Assembly (NCBI RefSeq): GCF_024706985.1
Contig: NZ_JAMCCX010000011.1
Coordinates: forward strand, 22,417 to 86,416
Direction of reading: 5' to 3'
Source of the DNA: Alicyclobacillus sp. SP_1
GTDB lineage: Bacteria; Bacillota; Bacilli; Alicyclobacillales; Alicyclobacillaceae
DNA: 64,000 nucleotides
Positions 53,217 to 61,786 of the stretch are shown here, in pieces; position 1 is the stretch's first letter; each line of letters opens with the position of its first letter. Both the position numbers and the translations under genes were made by a program. Below the pieces are notes generated by a model. It saw only the letters and a program-made list of their open reading frames with translations. It was not told where the DNA came from and searched no databases.

Positions 53217-53246
53217 ATGTATATGGACAACCACGTGGACCTATGA
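53217..53246 (-). promoter_or_regulatory. Candidate sigma-E promoter of the spoIIIA operon
   Basis: The minus strand reads TCATAGG (53246-53240), a 14-base spacer, CATATACAT (53225-53217). The sigma-E consensus is KMATATT, 14-15 bases, CATACAHT. A 6-bp inverted repeat GTCCAT-4-ATGGAC (53213-53228) overlaps the -10. The operon is sigma-E dependent in Bacillus. Confidence 0.6.
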
Positions 53247-53346
53247 CAAGCATGCAGAGGAGAGCGGGCATTCGTCGACACACACAGGATGAAATTTGCA
53301 TTGGATAAGAGGAGTGCGCGGAGCCTTCGAGAAAGGGGGATATACC

Positions 53347-53463
53347 TTGGGGGTACCAGTGCTAGTACGTTGGATTGTTGTGTTTTTAATTGTGTTTTTA
53401 CTGCTGATGACTTTGGTATTTAGCTTCATAAAGAAAAAGCAACCGCTGGAACGGGCCTCATGA
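53347..53463 (+). CDS. 38-residue single-pass membrane peptide
   Basis: A short plus-strand frame starts at a TTG with AAAGGGGGA seven bases upstream and ends at TGA 53463. It encodes a hydrophobic helix (about residues 8-27, WIVVFLIVFLLLMTLVF) followed by a basic tail (SFIKKKQPLERAS). It is divergent from spoIIIAA and points at the hairpin at 53517-53553. The ribosome-binding site and clear TM-plus-basic-tail layout argue for a real gene; no family is recognised. Small membrane peptides are frequent in sporulating Firmicutes. Confidence 0.55.
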   Translation: MGVPVLVRWIVVFLIVFLLLMTLVFSFIKKKQPLERAS

Positions 53464-53516
53464 AGACCGTAAACAGCGGGTTGCCTTCCTGCACTGCGCC
53501 ATTCGGACGGCGTATC

Positions 53517-53553
53517 CGCAGTCACCCTCCGAGTGGTCGCTTGGGTGACTGCG
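53517..53553. terminator. 11-bp hairpin between the small peptide gene and efp
   Basis: CGCAGTCACCC (53517-53527) and GGGTGACTGCG (53543-53553) form a perfect 11-bp stem with a 15-base loop. It lies between convergent ends (plus small peptide, minus efp). There is no T-run, so a bidirectional terminator is likely but not certain. Confidence 0.6.
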
Positions 53554-53558
53554 ACCTG

Positions 53559-54116
53559 TCACGCGCGGGACACGTATTGACCGGACCGAGTATCAATAAT
53601 TAGACGCTCGCCAATATTGATGAAGAATGGAACTTGCAAGACGTACCCGGTTTCCACCGTAGCAGGCTTACTTCCTCCTGTAGCCGTGTCACCGCGAATG
53701 CCAGGCTCCGTTTCCGTCACCTCTAACTCCACCGTATTCGGCAAGTCTAAGCCAATGGACTGGCCCTCGTGCAGGACCACATAGCAATTCATGTTCTCTT
53801 TGAGAAAGTTCAATTCATACTCCAGTTGAGAACCTGGAATCGTAATTTGTTCGAAAGTCTCCGTATCCATAAACGTGTACAGTTCTCCGTCGTTGTAGAG
53901 ATACTGCATCTCTCTTGTCTCGATGCGAGCGCGTGGCACTTTCTCGCCAGCACGAAAGGTTTGCTCCTTGATCGATCCGGTTTTTACATTGCGCAACTTC
54001 GTTCGAACAAATGCAGCACCTTTTCCCGGTTTCACGTGTAAAAATTCGATGACTCTGTAAATGTCTCCATCGTATTCAATGGTCGTGCCAGGTCTAAAAT
54101 CATTGCTCGAAATCAT
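53559..54116 (-). CDS. efp: Elongation factor P
   Basis: EF-P relieves ribosome stalling at polyproline. It has the N-terminal KOW-like domain with the modification-site Lys32 in the loop PGKGAAF, followed by two OB domains. The 185-aa length is typical, and the C-terminal RSGQYVSRA is conserved. The start overlaps aroQ by 17 bases. In Bacillus efp is next to yqhP/papA-type peptidase genes and spoIIIAA; here aroQ lies directly upstream. Confidence 0.96.
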   Translation of the reverse strand: MISSNDFRPGTTIEYDGDIYRVIEFLHVKPGKGAAFVRTKLRNVKTGSIKEQTFRAGEKVPRARIETREMQYLYNDGELYTFMDTETFEQITIPGSQLEYELNFLKENMNCYVVLHEGQSIGLDLPNTVELEVTETEPGIRGDTATGGSKPATVETGYVLQVPFFINIGERLIIDTRSGQYVSRA

Positions 54117-54630
54117 TTGAGTCTCCTCCGTCGACCAAAGCCGCAGCTTTGTTATTTCTTTCTTTGGGTGTCTGAGCGTTCATCCAGCGTTGGCATAATG
54201 CCGTGGTAGCCAGTACATATCCCGCAGTTCCAAGACCGATGATCTGGCCTATAACGATGTCGGCAAGTACAAGTCGATGACGAAATGACTCCCGGCGATG
54301 CACGTTGGATATATGTACCTCAATTGTTGGAACGCGGATGTCGACAATGGTGTCGCGCAGTGCATACCCATAGTGTGCAAGGGCGCCCGGATTGATGACC
54401 ATGCCCATGGCTGACGGACCGGCCGTCTGAATGAAATCAATCAAATCTCCCTCATGGTTCGACTGCAGCGCCATCACTTGTGCACCATATGACATCGCCA
54501 CTTCTTCCACCGATTGAACAATGTCGGTCAGTGTGTCCACTCCGTAGACATCGGGTTCCCTGCTGCCCAAACGATTCAAGTTTGGCCCATTGACCAGAAG
54601 GATTTTCGGTGCTCCATCCACGTGTCTCAC
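54100..54630 (-). CDS. aroQ: 3-dehydroquinate dehydratase, type II
   Basis: AroQ converts 3-dehydroquinate to 3-dehydroshikimate. The N-terminal [12 protein letters not shown], the flexible-loop Arg/Tyr (REPDVYG), the [12 protein letters not shown] helix, NPGALAHYG and the VEVHISN-type end ([12 protein letters not shown]) are all present. The 176-aa length is slightly long because of a C-terminal tail overlapping efp. aroK, encoding another step of the same pathway, is 6 kb away in the same direction. A promoter lies at 54673-54681. Confidence 0.95.
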   Translation of the reverse strand: MRHVDGAPKILLVNGPNLNRLGSREPDVYGVDTLTDIVQSVEEVAMSYGAQVMALQSNHEGDLIDFIQTAGPSAMGMVINPGALAHYGYALRDTIVDIRVPTIEVHISNVHRRESFRHRLVLADIVIGQIIGLGTAGYVLATTALCQRWMNAQTPKERNNKAAALVDGGDSNDFEQ

Positions 54631-54672
54631 CCTACCCCTTCAACTGAGCACACTTTGCCTAAAATCGGTGTT

Positions 54673-54681
54673 ATTGTAGCA
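54673..54681 (-). promoter_or_regulatory. Extended -10 promoter of aroQ-efp
   Basis: TGCTACAAT on the minus strand, an extended -10 with 5/6 match to TATAAT, about 45 bases before the aroQ start. The -35 17 bases upstream (TTTAGT) is weak. Confidence 0.55.
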
Positions 54682-54729
54682 TAACGCCTTGCTATACTAA
54701 AAGTCGTCGCGTAGCAGTCCGATGAGCAG

Positions 54730-54758
54730 GTCACATTCACTTGTATCTCATGTAAAAT
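54730..54758 (+). promoter_or_regulatory. Candidate sigma-A promoter of the histidine phosphatase gene
   Basis: GTCACA (54730-54735, 4/6), a 17-base spacer and TAAAAT (54753-54758, 5/6) on the plus strand, about 45 bases before the start codon at 54802. Confidence 0.5.
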
Positions 54759-54801
54759 GAATCTCTAACGTGCTTAGACCGATGCAGGAGGTGCAGACGC
54801 T

Positions 54802-55413
54802 TTGGAAATCTGGATTGTTAGACACGGAGAAACCGATTGGAACTTAGATCAGCGAGTCCAAGGCTGGTCCGATATCCCTCTAAACGCGACAGGAATGAAT
54901 CAGGCCGAACAGCTCGCTCAGCAGTTACAAGACATCCGATTTGACCGCATTTATTCCAGCGACCTCGGTCGTGCCATGTCCACTGCCGCCCGCATTGCGC
55001 GTGGTCGAGACGCCACAGTGATTCCTGACATACGACTTCGTGAGCGCCGAAAGGGAGAGGCAGAAGGCGTAGTCTTTGATGATATTCCCGAACGGTTTCC
55101 AGACGGAATTGCAGGAGAAGAAAGTGACGCAGAACTGGAGGAACGCCTATTTGCGGCGCTTCACGACATCGGGGCATGTCAGACTCAGGCAGAGCGCGTC
55201 TTATGTGTATCCCATGGCGGATCTATCCGCAAAATTGCCGAAGCCCTCGGTCGGAAGGACCTACCATACATCCATAACGGAAGTATCACTCGACTCGCCT
55301 CTTCGCAAGACGGATGGACGATTCTCGGAATCAACGAAACTTGCCAAGAGGCGATTCAAAACGCGCAACAAAGTCGGTCTGCGTGCCGTCAGGGAGGCGA
55401 TACTCTCTTGTAA
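54802..55413 (+). CDS. Histidine phosphatase family protein (phosphoglycerate mutase-like)
   Basis: The protein has the RHGET motif (residues 7-11, phospho-acceptor His8), the second catalytic region (ERRKGEAEG) and the C-terminal SHGGSIR with the second catalytic His. The 203-aa length is typical of PhoE/CobC-like phosphatases. The substrate is unknown. The start is a TTG behind AGGAGGTG. Its last 25 bases overlap the end of the convergent gcvT gene. It is one of the few plus-strand genes in this half. Confidence 0.9.
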   Translation: MEIWIVRHGETDWNLDQRVQGWSDIPLNATGMNQAEQLAQQLQDIRFDRIYSSDLGRAMSTAARIARGRDATVIPDIRLRERRKGEAEGVVFDDIPERFPDGIAGEESDAELEERLFAALHDIGACQTQAERVLCVSHGGSIRKIAEALGRKDLPYIHNGSITRLASSQDGWTILGINETCQEAIQNAQQSRSACRQGGDTLL

Positions 55414-56489
55414 AACGGCGTTCTCACGATTTCAGCGGGAATAAGTTTTCCACGAACCTCGACCTCTACTCGGTTGCCAATTTCAGCGGACTCCCTTGCG
55501 ATGAGGGCTAGACCAATGGCACTCTTTAGCGTAGGTGACATAGTCCCAGAGGTCACCTTGCCGATTTCCCGTTGGTTTTGATGAACAGATGCGTCACTTC
55601 TCGCAATCCCTCGTTCGAGAAGGCGAAATCCGACAAGTTTTCGCTGAACGCCCTCCTCTTTTTGTTTCAACAAAGCATCCCTGCCGATAAAGTCACCGCA
55701 GTCGAACTTTACGAACATACCCAATCCAGCCTCTAAGGGAGTAATAGACGAATTCAGTTCATGCCCGTATAACGGTAACCGAGCTTCTAAGCGTAACGTG
55801 TCGCGTGCGCCTAGCCCGCACGGCACCGCGCCAAACTCTCGGCCCGCATCCAACAAAGCGCGAAACAGGGAAACCGAGCGCGTTGCGGAAACATACAACT
55901 CGAAGCCCAACTCACCAGTATAACCCGTTGCAGAGACAACGCATGGAACGGATGCTACGTCTCCCTCCAGGAATTGAAAGGACGGGAGACTGCGAATGGG
56001 TAAAGTGGTCAACTTGGATAGAATCTCAATCGATTTTGGCCCCTGCAGAGCGATGAGGGACGTATCATCGGAAATGTCCTTGACTTCCACATCAAAACGA
56101 GACACCTTGTCTTGAACCCACGCCAAGTCCCCAGCAATATTTCCGGCATTGACGACCAGCCAATACTTTTGGGCGTCGAAACAATAAACGAGAAGGTCAT
56201 CGATAGTGCCACCATGTTCATTGACCATCAGCGTGTACATTGCGGCGCCTGGTTGCAGTTTCGATATGTTGTTCGTCACCAGGTACTGCACGGCGTCCAT
56301 GGCTTGTTTGCCGATGACCTCAAACTCTCCCATATGAGAAACATCGAACACCCCAGCAGCCGTTCGCACTGCTTGATGCTCATCAAGAATTCCTTGAAAA
56401 GATACTGGCATGTTCCAACCGCCAAATTCGACCGTCTTTGCGCCTAATTCTCCATACATTTCAAATAGCGGTGTCTGTTTCAACGTCAT
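55389..56489 (-). CDS. gcvT: Glycine cleavage system T protein (aminomethyltransferase)
   Basis: GcvT moves the methylene group from the H-protein-bound aminomethyl to tetrahydrofolate, releasing ammonia. The N-terminal EFGGWNMPVSFQG, the FDVSHMGE segment, the catalytic Asp in MGEFEV...DxxD region and the C-terminal barrel (VTSGTMSPTL) are visible. The start is MTLKQT (ATG 56489) behind AGGAGGTC, giving 366 aa. In Bacillus gcvPA and gcvPB follow gcvT directly; here the next gene is the convergent phosphatase, so gcvP and gcvH must lie elsewhere. No glycine riboswitch is apparent upstream. Confidence 0.94.
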   Translation of the reverse strand: MTLKQTPLFEMYGELGAKTVEFGGWNMPVSFQGILDEHQAVRTAAGVFDVSHMGEFEVIGKQAMDAVQYLVTNNISKLQPGAAMYTLMVNEHGGTIDDLLVYCFDAQKYWLVVNAGNIAGDLAWVQDKVSRFDVEVKDISDDTSLIALQGPKSIEILSKLTTLPIRSLPSFQFLEGDVASVPCVVSATGYTGELGFELYVSATRSVSLFRALLDAGREFGAVPCGLGARDTLRLEARLPLYGHELNSSITPLEAGLGMFVKFDCGDFIGRDALLKQKEEGVQRKLVGFRLLERGIARSDASVHQNQREIGKVTSGTMSPTLKSAIGLALIARESAEIGNRVEVEVRGKLIPAEIVRTPFYKRVSPP

Positions 56490-56670
56490 TTCCAGACCTC
56501 CTGTTGTCACCGACGACATCGTAGACATCGAAGTTAGATTTCAAGACATTTAAAGCAAGTATGAATTCACCTCTACAAACATTTGCTGTCATGCATGAAT
56601 CCGCTTACTATCGTACACACTCTGTGGACGAAAGAGAAAGACTGGCCGACCGTCAGAGAGGAGGTTCGAC

Positions 56671-58446
56671 ATGGATAGTATGCATCATATCGAATTATTA
56701 TCCAACTCTTCCACTGAGAATAAAGGCGAACTGGGCCTTTCTGTGCCCGTCACTTGGGTTCAACAAGAATTGAGACATGCGTTTACAGGATACATACAAA
56801 CGGCTATGTTATGCAACCATGACGCTGCAGACTTGGACACCTCGAACTTTTCGGATTGGCGCATGTTTCAATTGGCCGCAGAATCTTTCCAATCACAACT
56901 GGCCCCAGATTTCGAGGAACTTCTGAGCCTCAACCACGTCTTCGGCTTTCATCCACTCCCCCATCAAGTTACAGCAGCAAAGAAGGTCTTGCAAGACTTG
57001 CGTGGAAGGGCCATCTTGGCCGACGAAGTCGGTCTGGGCAAGACTATCGAGGCAGGACTTGTACTTAAAGAATATCTCCTGCGCGGCCTTGCTCGTAAAA
57101 TACTCCTGTTGGTACCTACTTCTCTGGTTCTGCAATGGTCCAGAGAGTTGAATCAAAAGTTTCGCATTGCTGCGCACCCGCAAAGACATATGGCAGACTG
57201 GAAACGCGACATCGTCGTAGGCTCCATTGACTCTGCAAAACGAGAACCACATCGGTCAGAACTGCTCTCTGAAGAATGGGACGTCGTCCTGGTGGATGAG
57301 GCGCACAAACTCAAAAATAGAAAGACAAAGAATTGGGACCTCGTCAATCGACTGTCGAAGAAGTACGTCCTACTGCTGACCGCAACTCCAATCCAAAATG
57401 ACCTCGACGAACTTCACGCCCTCATTTCACTGCTACGTCCAGGACAACTCGGAAGTCATCAAGAGTTTGCGGAAAAACACGTCTCATCCAAACGCAAAGT
57501 GAAGAACCCGCAAGAACTACGCCATACTGTCGGGAAAGTTCTCATTCGAAATCGACGGGGCGAGAGCGGCGTTTATCTGCCAAAGCGAGACGTAGAAACC
57601 TGTTATGTGCAGCTGAGCCCGGAGGAACTCTGCCTCTACGATTCCATTCAGGCGTTCCTTCGTTCCGAATATCAACAACGCGTGAGCCGCAAAAAATCCG
57701 TTCTACCCTTACTCACGCTGCAGAGAGAAGTCTGCAGTTCCACCTATGCTGCCATGATCTCGGTAGAAAAAATGATGCGCAAAGCGAGCGACGCATCGGA
57801 CGTGGAGAATTTTGCACAATTTATGCATCTTGCATCGAAAATCAGAGTGTTTACCAAAGTGGAACGAGCGATTGAATTATGCAACCAAGCTCCCGGAAAA
57901 TGTATTATTTTCACGGAATTTCGAGCTACGCAAGATTATCTGCTATATCGCCTCAAGCAATGCGGTATTCCTACAGTGCTGTTTCGAGGAGGATATAAAA
58001 AGAGCAAAAAAGACTGGATGACCGACTTGTTCGAAAAAAAGGCAAAAGTTCTGGTCGCAACAGAATCCGGAGGAGAAGGGATTAACCTGCAATTTTGCAA
58101 TGAGATGATCAATTTAGACTTGCCATGGAATCCCATGCGACTAGAGCAAAGAATCGGCCGGATTCACCGGATCGGCCAAACAAGCATTTGCAAAATCCAC
58201 AATTTGGTCACTGAAGGGACACTCGAGGAACATATTGTGCAAATTCTCATGGAGAAAATTGCTTTATTCGAATCAGCGGTGGGGACAATAGACCCGATAT
58301 TTGGTCCTGAGTTTGGTCAAAAATATGAGCGTCGATTGCTCGAACTGTCTCTTACCGCGAACTCGATGGAGGAGTTACGCAGTGCCTTGGACCCGAACAG
58401 CGGATGTCCAGCAACTCAAAAAAACAGAGAAAGCGTGTATCACTAA
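56671..58446 (+). CDS. yqhH: SNF2-family DEAD/DEAH-box helicase (YqhH-like)
   Basis: This 591-residue SWI2/SNF2 ATPase has Walker A GLGKT at 121-125, DEAH at 209-212, a helicase C-terminal domain with QRIGRIHRIGQ, and a GGEGINLQF motif. It is of the bacterial RapA/HepA-like type, without an obvious N-terminal DNA-binding domain. B. subtilis yqhH is next to yqhG and gcvT, as here. AGAGAGGAGG precedes the ATG. The gene is followed by yqhG after two bases. A role in transcription or DNA repair is likely but not established. Confidence 0.9.
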   Translation: MDSMHHIELLSNSSTENKGELGLSVPVTWVQQELRHAFTGYIQTAMLCNHDAADLDTSNFSDWRMFQLAAESFQSQLAPDFEELLSLNHVFGFHPLPHQVTAAKKVLQDLRGRAILADEVGLGKTIEAGLVLKEYLLRGLARKILLLVPTSLVLQWSRELNQKFRIAAHPQRHMADWKRDIVVGSIDSAKREPHRSELLSEEWDVVLVDEAHKLKNRKTKNWDLVNRLSKKYVLLLTATPIQNDLDELHALISLLRPGQLGSHQEFAEKHVSSKRKVKNPQELRHTVGKVLIRNRRGESGVYLPKRDVETCYVQLSPEELCLYDSIQAFLRSEYQQRVSRKKSVLPLLTLQREVCSSTYAAMISVEKMMRKASDASDVENFAQFMHLASKIRVFTKVERAIELCNQAPGKCIIFTEFRATQDYLLYRLKQCGIPTVLFRGGYKKSKKDWMTDLFEKKAKVLVATESGGEGINLQFCNEMINLDLPWNPMRLEQRIGRIHRIGQTSICKIHNLVTEGTLEEHIVQILMEKIALFESAVGTIDPIFGPEFGQKYERRLLELSLTANSMEELRSALDPNSGCPATQKNRESVYH

Positions 58447-58448
58447 AC

Positions 58449-59363
58449 ATGACATCTTCTTTGCAGAACGTGAATTCGTTGATGAAGTTTGTGGACAGTT
58501 ATTTTAAAGCCGTCAGTGCAAAGTGCCTTTATCAAGACACAGAGTATCGAGAATACGAGCTACCACGAGACGTAGACAAAGAATTAATTGAACGTCCGTT
58601 CTACTGGATGTGGGTCGAGGCGTCTGGACAAGAGGCGCAAACAACGCAGCTACGGCTTGCTTTCACGCAAAATGCATTGGAACGAGAAAATCAACGCTTG
58701 CAAGAAGAGCATACCAAGGCAATGAGACAGACTCCCGACGACTTTTCCACGTTCTTGACGGGGCCATCGAGAGCACCGAAAGCCGAACTACTTGACTACG
58801 GGTCGTTTCGTCTCGACAAAATCTTCTCGAGCGTCGCGAAACGCGGACAGTTCATTGTATGTCAACCATCGCCTGCCCTCCAAAAGGCGAGGCAACGAAC
58901 ATTAGTACCTTGGTTACTATGCAACGGCGTTACAACGATGCGCTGCGATCTGACGAAACAGATGTGGTGGTCCATAGGTGTCTGTTTGCAAAACGGACAA
59001 ATTATCCCTGCGTTTTACGAGCAGATCTGCCATCTTGAAATGGTTCCGGTGTCTCCGAGTCGCTTGCTCTCACACATCTCGCTGCCACTGGACGAAGCGA
59101 TGGATCGAGCCATGCGTGAACAGGAACGACTCATCAAACAACTCCCCACCGACTGGGCAGAAAGCGCCAAACAGCGCTTCAACACTGAGTACGATCAACT
59201 GAACTTGTACTATCGCAGCCTAAGGACCGAAGACATACAGCAGAATGAAGAATTGGAACTCGAACAATCTCGAAAGATAGAGTCTCTGGCAAAGTTGTAC
59301 GTACCGACCGTCGAAGTAAAGATTGTACAACTAGGACTCATCGGACTGCCTGCAGAGGCTTGA
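58449..59363 (+). CDS. yqhG: YqhG-family protein
   Basis: The product, about 304 residues, matches the YqhG family by synteny and features: FVDSYFKAV near the start, KELIERPFYWMWVE, a central region and the acidic end (NEELELEQSRKI, then VPTVEVKIVQLGLIGLP). The start codon is uncertain: the ATG at 58449, two bases after yqhH, is used; ATGs at 58404 and 58482 are alternatives, and none has a strong ribosome-binding site, consistent with coupled translation. No function is known. Confidence 0.85.
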   Translation: MTSSLQNVNSLMKFVDSYFKAVSAKCLYQDTEYREYELPRDVDKELIERPFYWMWVEASGQEAQTTQLRLAFTQNALERENQRLQEEHTKAMRQTPDDFSTFLTGPSRAPKAELLDYGSFRLDKIFSSVAKRGQFIVCQPSPALQKARQRTLVPWLLCNGVTTMRCDLTKQMWWSIGVCLQNGQIIPAFYEQICHLEMVPVSPSRLLSHISLPLDEAMDRAMREQERLIKQLPTDWAESAKQRFNTEYDQLNLYYRSLRTEDIQQNEELELEQSRKIESLAKLYVPTVEVKIVQLGLIGLPAEA

Positions 59364-59394
59364 ACATAGGCTCATCCGCGAAACATCTCTTACT

Positions 59395-60330
59395 TTAGGT
59401 CAAAGACTTTAAATGCCTCTGTCGGTGATCTTCCCCATCCATTTTGGCCAAACGTGCCATCTGCAAAATACGACTTCGCAACGGCGCCACCGATTCCTGC
59501 AGGTCTTGACCACCTTTTCGATAGATTTGCGGTGGTGAAAAGTTAGACGTAAACCAAGTTGGCAACTTGGCGTGAAAGCGTTGATTGATGATCCGAAACA
59601 ACTTTTCCAACGTGAAGTCATTGGCTCTTTCTTGTGCAAATTCATCCACGCCTAAGACTGGTACGGAAGAACATGCTTGTAGAAATTCGTCCAGATCCCC
59701 ATCCACAGAGAGAATATGTCTCATTCTATCAAAGATGGTATCGGACCGTAGAAACAAACAGGGGATGTTGCGTTCCTCAAGTCTATTGAAAACAGCCAAC
59801 ATGAGATGCGTTTTCCCAACACCAGGCGGCCCAAATAGATAGGCTCCATCAGAGGGTTGACCCACCGTATAAGATTCTGCGAAGTTTCGAGCAAAAGTCA
59901 TGAGCTTCGGATATTTCAAACTCTGCTCTTCTGGATAATTGTCAAACCGGAAATGAGCGTCTTGACTTGCAACTCCCACAATGTCTCGCCAACGGTGTAC
60001 TCGAGACGCAGCTTGCGAATCATAAAATGGCTGGCATCGCTCTGCTCCAAAGGAAAGGCCCGTAGTACAAGGCCTTATCGTTTGCACAAAACCTTTCATA
60101 TCCCCTTGCTTTCCACACGAACTGAACCCTTGACACGCTTGACAAATTTTCTTTTGGACGATGTATTCTAACAGTTGAGGTCGCTCCCGAAGAACGGTCG
60201 CTCGGTCGACGTTCCACAAAGACAACTCCGGAACGGAATTATAAAAATAGCTTAACGGATATTCAACTTCGTTGGAAGCGCCCTGAATATGATGCATCAT
60301 ACGACGAATGTGGACAAAATCTCCATCCAT
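59395..60330 (-). CDS. DnaI-like primosomal AAA+ ATPase
   Basis: The 311-residue protein has the same length as B. subtilis DnaI. It carries an N-terminal Cys cluster (C63, C66, C72 with C88 and C99, DnaI-like zinc region), a Walker A GPPGVGKT at 167-174, a Walker B-like VDEFAQE and a sensor Asn (FTSNFSP). DnaI loads the DnaC helicase with DnaB and DnaD. This gene lies 14 bases after aroK, not with dnaB/nrdR as expected, so it may be the main dnaI moved or a paralogue. AGGAAGGA precedes the ATG. It is convergent with yqhG. Confidence 0.82.
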   Translation of the reverse strand: MDGDFVHIRRMMHHIQGASNEVEYPLSYFYNSVPELSLWNVDRATVLRERPQLLEYIVQKKICQACQGFSSCGKQGDMKGFVQTIRPCTTGLSFGAERCQPFYDSQAASRVHRWRDIVGVASQDAHFRFDNYPEEQSLKYPKLMTFARNFAESYTVGQPSDGAYLFGPPGVGKTHLMLAVFNRLEERNIPCLFLRSDTIFDRMRHILSVDGDLDEFLQACSSVPVLGVDEFAQERANDFTLEKLFRIINQRFHAKLPTWFTSNFSPPQIYRKGGQDLQESVAPLRSRILQMARLAKMDGEDHRQRHLKSLT

Positions 60331-60344
60331 ACGGTGTCCTTCCT

Positions 60345-60875
60345 TCACTGTGAAAACGATGTGACGTGTAAAATTTCTTCTACAATTTGAGCTGGAGACT
60401 TGAAAGACGTCTGAATTTCGAGGCGCGACACTTTTGCATAAAAGTCGCGTCGCTCGACCCAAAGTTGATTGAGACTCTGTTCGACATCTTCTGCACCACG
60501 AAGCATCGGGCGCTCCATAGTGGAATCTTTCAGAACCCGTTGCACTAATTCGTGAGTATCGGTGACGAGGTGAATACAGTACCATTCGCGACTTAATAAA
60601 TCGCGATTTTCCTTTCGGTTAACAATGCCTCCTCCAGTCGACAAGACGCCTCTGAAGTCACTTCGAGTGACACTTTCCAAGTGGGTTTGTTCCACATCTC
60701 GAAAAGCCGCCTCTCCGCAATCTTTAAAATACAAGGGAATTTTCGTCCCAATTCGAGTCTCAATCATGTCATCTAAGTCGAGACAGGGAACGCCAAGACG
60801 TGCTGATAAGTGTCGGGCGATGGTTGATTTTCCAGTGCCCATCATACCAACCAACGCAATCCTCTCGCAAAGCAT
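60345..60875 (-). CDS. aroK: Shikimate kinase
   Basis: AroK phosphorylates shikimate. The P-loop GMMGTGKST (10-18), the substrate Asp (DLDDMIE), the conserved GGGIV of the shikimate pocket and the lid segment (TMERPML) are visible. The 176-aa length is normal. It lies just downstream of the comG cluster and upstream of the DnaI-like gene, with 15-base gaps, suggesting one transcript or closely spaced units. Confidence 0.94.
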   Translation of the reverse strand: MLCERIALVGMMGTGKSTIARHLSARLGVPCLDLDDMIETRIGTKIPLYFKDCGEAAFRDVEQTHLESVTRSDFRGVLSTGGGIVNRKENRDLLSREWYCIHLVTDTHELVQRVLKDSTMERPMLRGAEDVEQSLNQLWVERRDFYAKVSRLEIQTSFKSPAQIVEEILHVTSFSQ

Positions 60876-60890
60876 TCGGCAATTCTCACC

Positions 60891-61298
60891 TCATGGGCAG
60901 TCCGATGTCCACGGACATGGGTCTGTCCATTGGAGCACGGTTTTTGTCAGTCTATCATACTCAAAGACAATCTTGGTGCGCGCGTCTGTATTCTGTGCCG
61001 AAACGACCACATGGACGGGATTGCTTCCATCCATTTCGACGAGAGCCTGAATGGAACCTACACTCATTGTGCGAAACGGCACAGGTTTAGCGGACGACAA
61101 GTCGTTTCGCACGAGGTTTGCCACGCCCCGAGCTACAGCGGACACTTGAACACTGCCCGAGTTTAGAACGGCTGATTGGTAAGCTTGGAGAGTGGTTCCA
61201 AGGATATCTGCGGAAATAAGTGCCACCACCAGTGCCACGGCGAGCGTAGTTAGCAAAACGTAGCCTTGCTCTCGCGCACTTCCTATGCCGTTTCTCAT
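60891..61298 (-). CDS. Pseudopilin-like protein, ComGG position
   Basis: The 135-residue protein has a prepilin-like N-terminus (REQGYVLLTTLAVALVVAL), with Gly-Tyr replacing the usual Gly-Phe at the cleavage site and no Glu5. That resembles type II GspK/PilX-like minor pseudopilins. The remaining domain is small and polar. It is the last gene of the comG set, overlapping the ComGF-like gene by four bases (ATGA). Its role as ComGG follows from position only. Confidence 0.7.
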   Translation of the reverse strand: MRNGIGSAREQGYVLLTTLAVALVVALISADILGTTLQAYQSAVLNSGSVQVSAVARGVANLVRNDLSSAKPVPFRTMSVGSIQALVEMDGSNPVHVVVSAQNTDARTKIVFEYDRLTKTVLQWTDPCPWTSDCP

Positions 61299-61786
61299 GA
61301 TACTTGATTCCCAGCCACGGGGCAGGCCGTGAAAGATAACCTACTCCCGTTGGTCATCGTGAGTGTGACCAACATCAGCGACTGAAGTTGATTCACCTGC
61401 AGAGAGTTGACATGAAGAGCCACGACCGAATCCCCACCAGAGGTGAGTTGACGAATGAGTTCATGGCTCCAGTTTACGCGATAGTAAGTCCAATGTCTTG
61501 TGCCTAATTCGCACCACAATTCCCCATTGATAATTCGCGTTTCCAATGCCGCCTCTACGTCCTTTCTCACCATGGATAGAACACGCGAGTCATCAATAGA
61601 GACTTCATTCTGTTGATAGCAATGACTCATGACGTCTAATGAACCATGCAATAATTCCCCGGTGAGGGTAAGTATCAAGGCACCCATCAGAACGCTGAGC
61701 AAGATTTCCAGTAAGACAAACCCCGTGCTGCTAGTCTGCAGGGCTGAGCGATTCATGGGTGGGGATGTAAATGACGTCAGCGGCAT
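61295..61786 (-). CDS. ComGF-like minor pseudopilin
   Basis: The 163-residue protein has a class 3 signal (STGFVLLEILLSVLMGALILTL), with Gly-Phe and Glu5 intact, followed by a globular domain containing three Cys. It fits ComGF, which joins the competence pseudopilus. The start ATG (61786) has GGAGGTG 10 bases upstream and lies 56 bases inside the preceding gene, an unusually long overlap; an ATG at 61756 would shorten it but lacks a ribosome-binding site. Confidence 0.75.
   Translation of the reverse strand: MPLTSFTSPPMNRSALQTSSTGFVLLEILLSVLMGALILTLTGELLHGSLDVMSHCYQQNEVSIDDSRVLSMVRKDVEAALETRIINGELWCELGTRHWTYYRVNWSHELIRQLTSGGDSVVALHVNSLQVNQLQSLMLVTLTMTNGSRLSFTACPVAGNQVS

Noticed and set aside
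56490..56670. Glycine riboswitch upstream of gcvT
   Set aside because: The 180-base divergent interval shows none of the conserved tandem aptamer segments.
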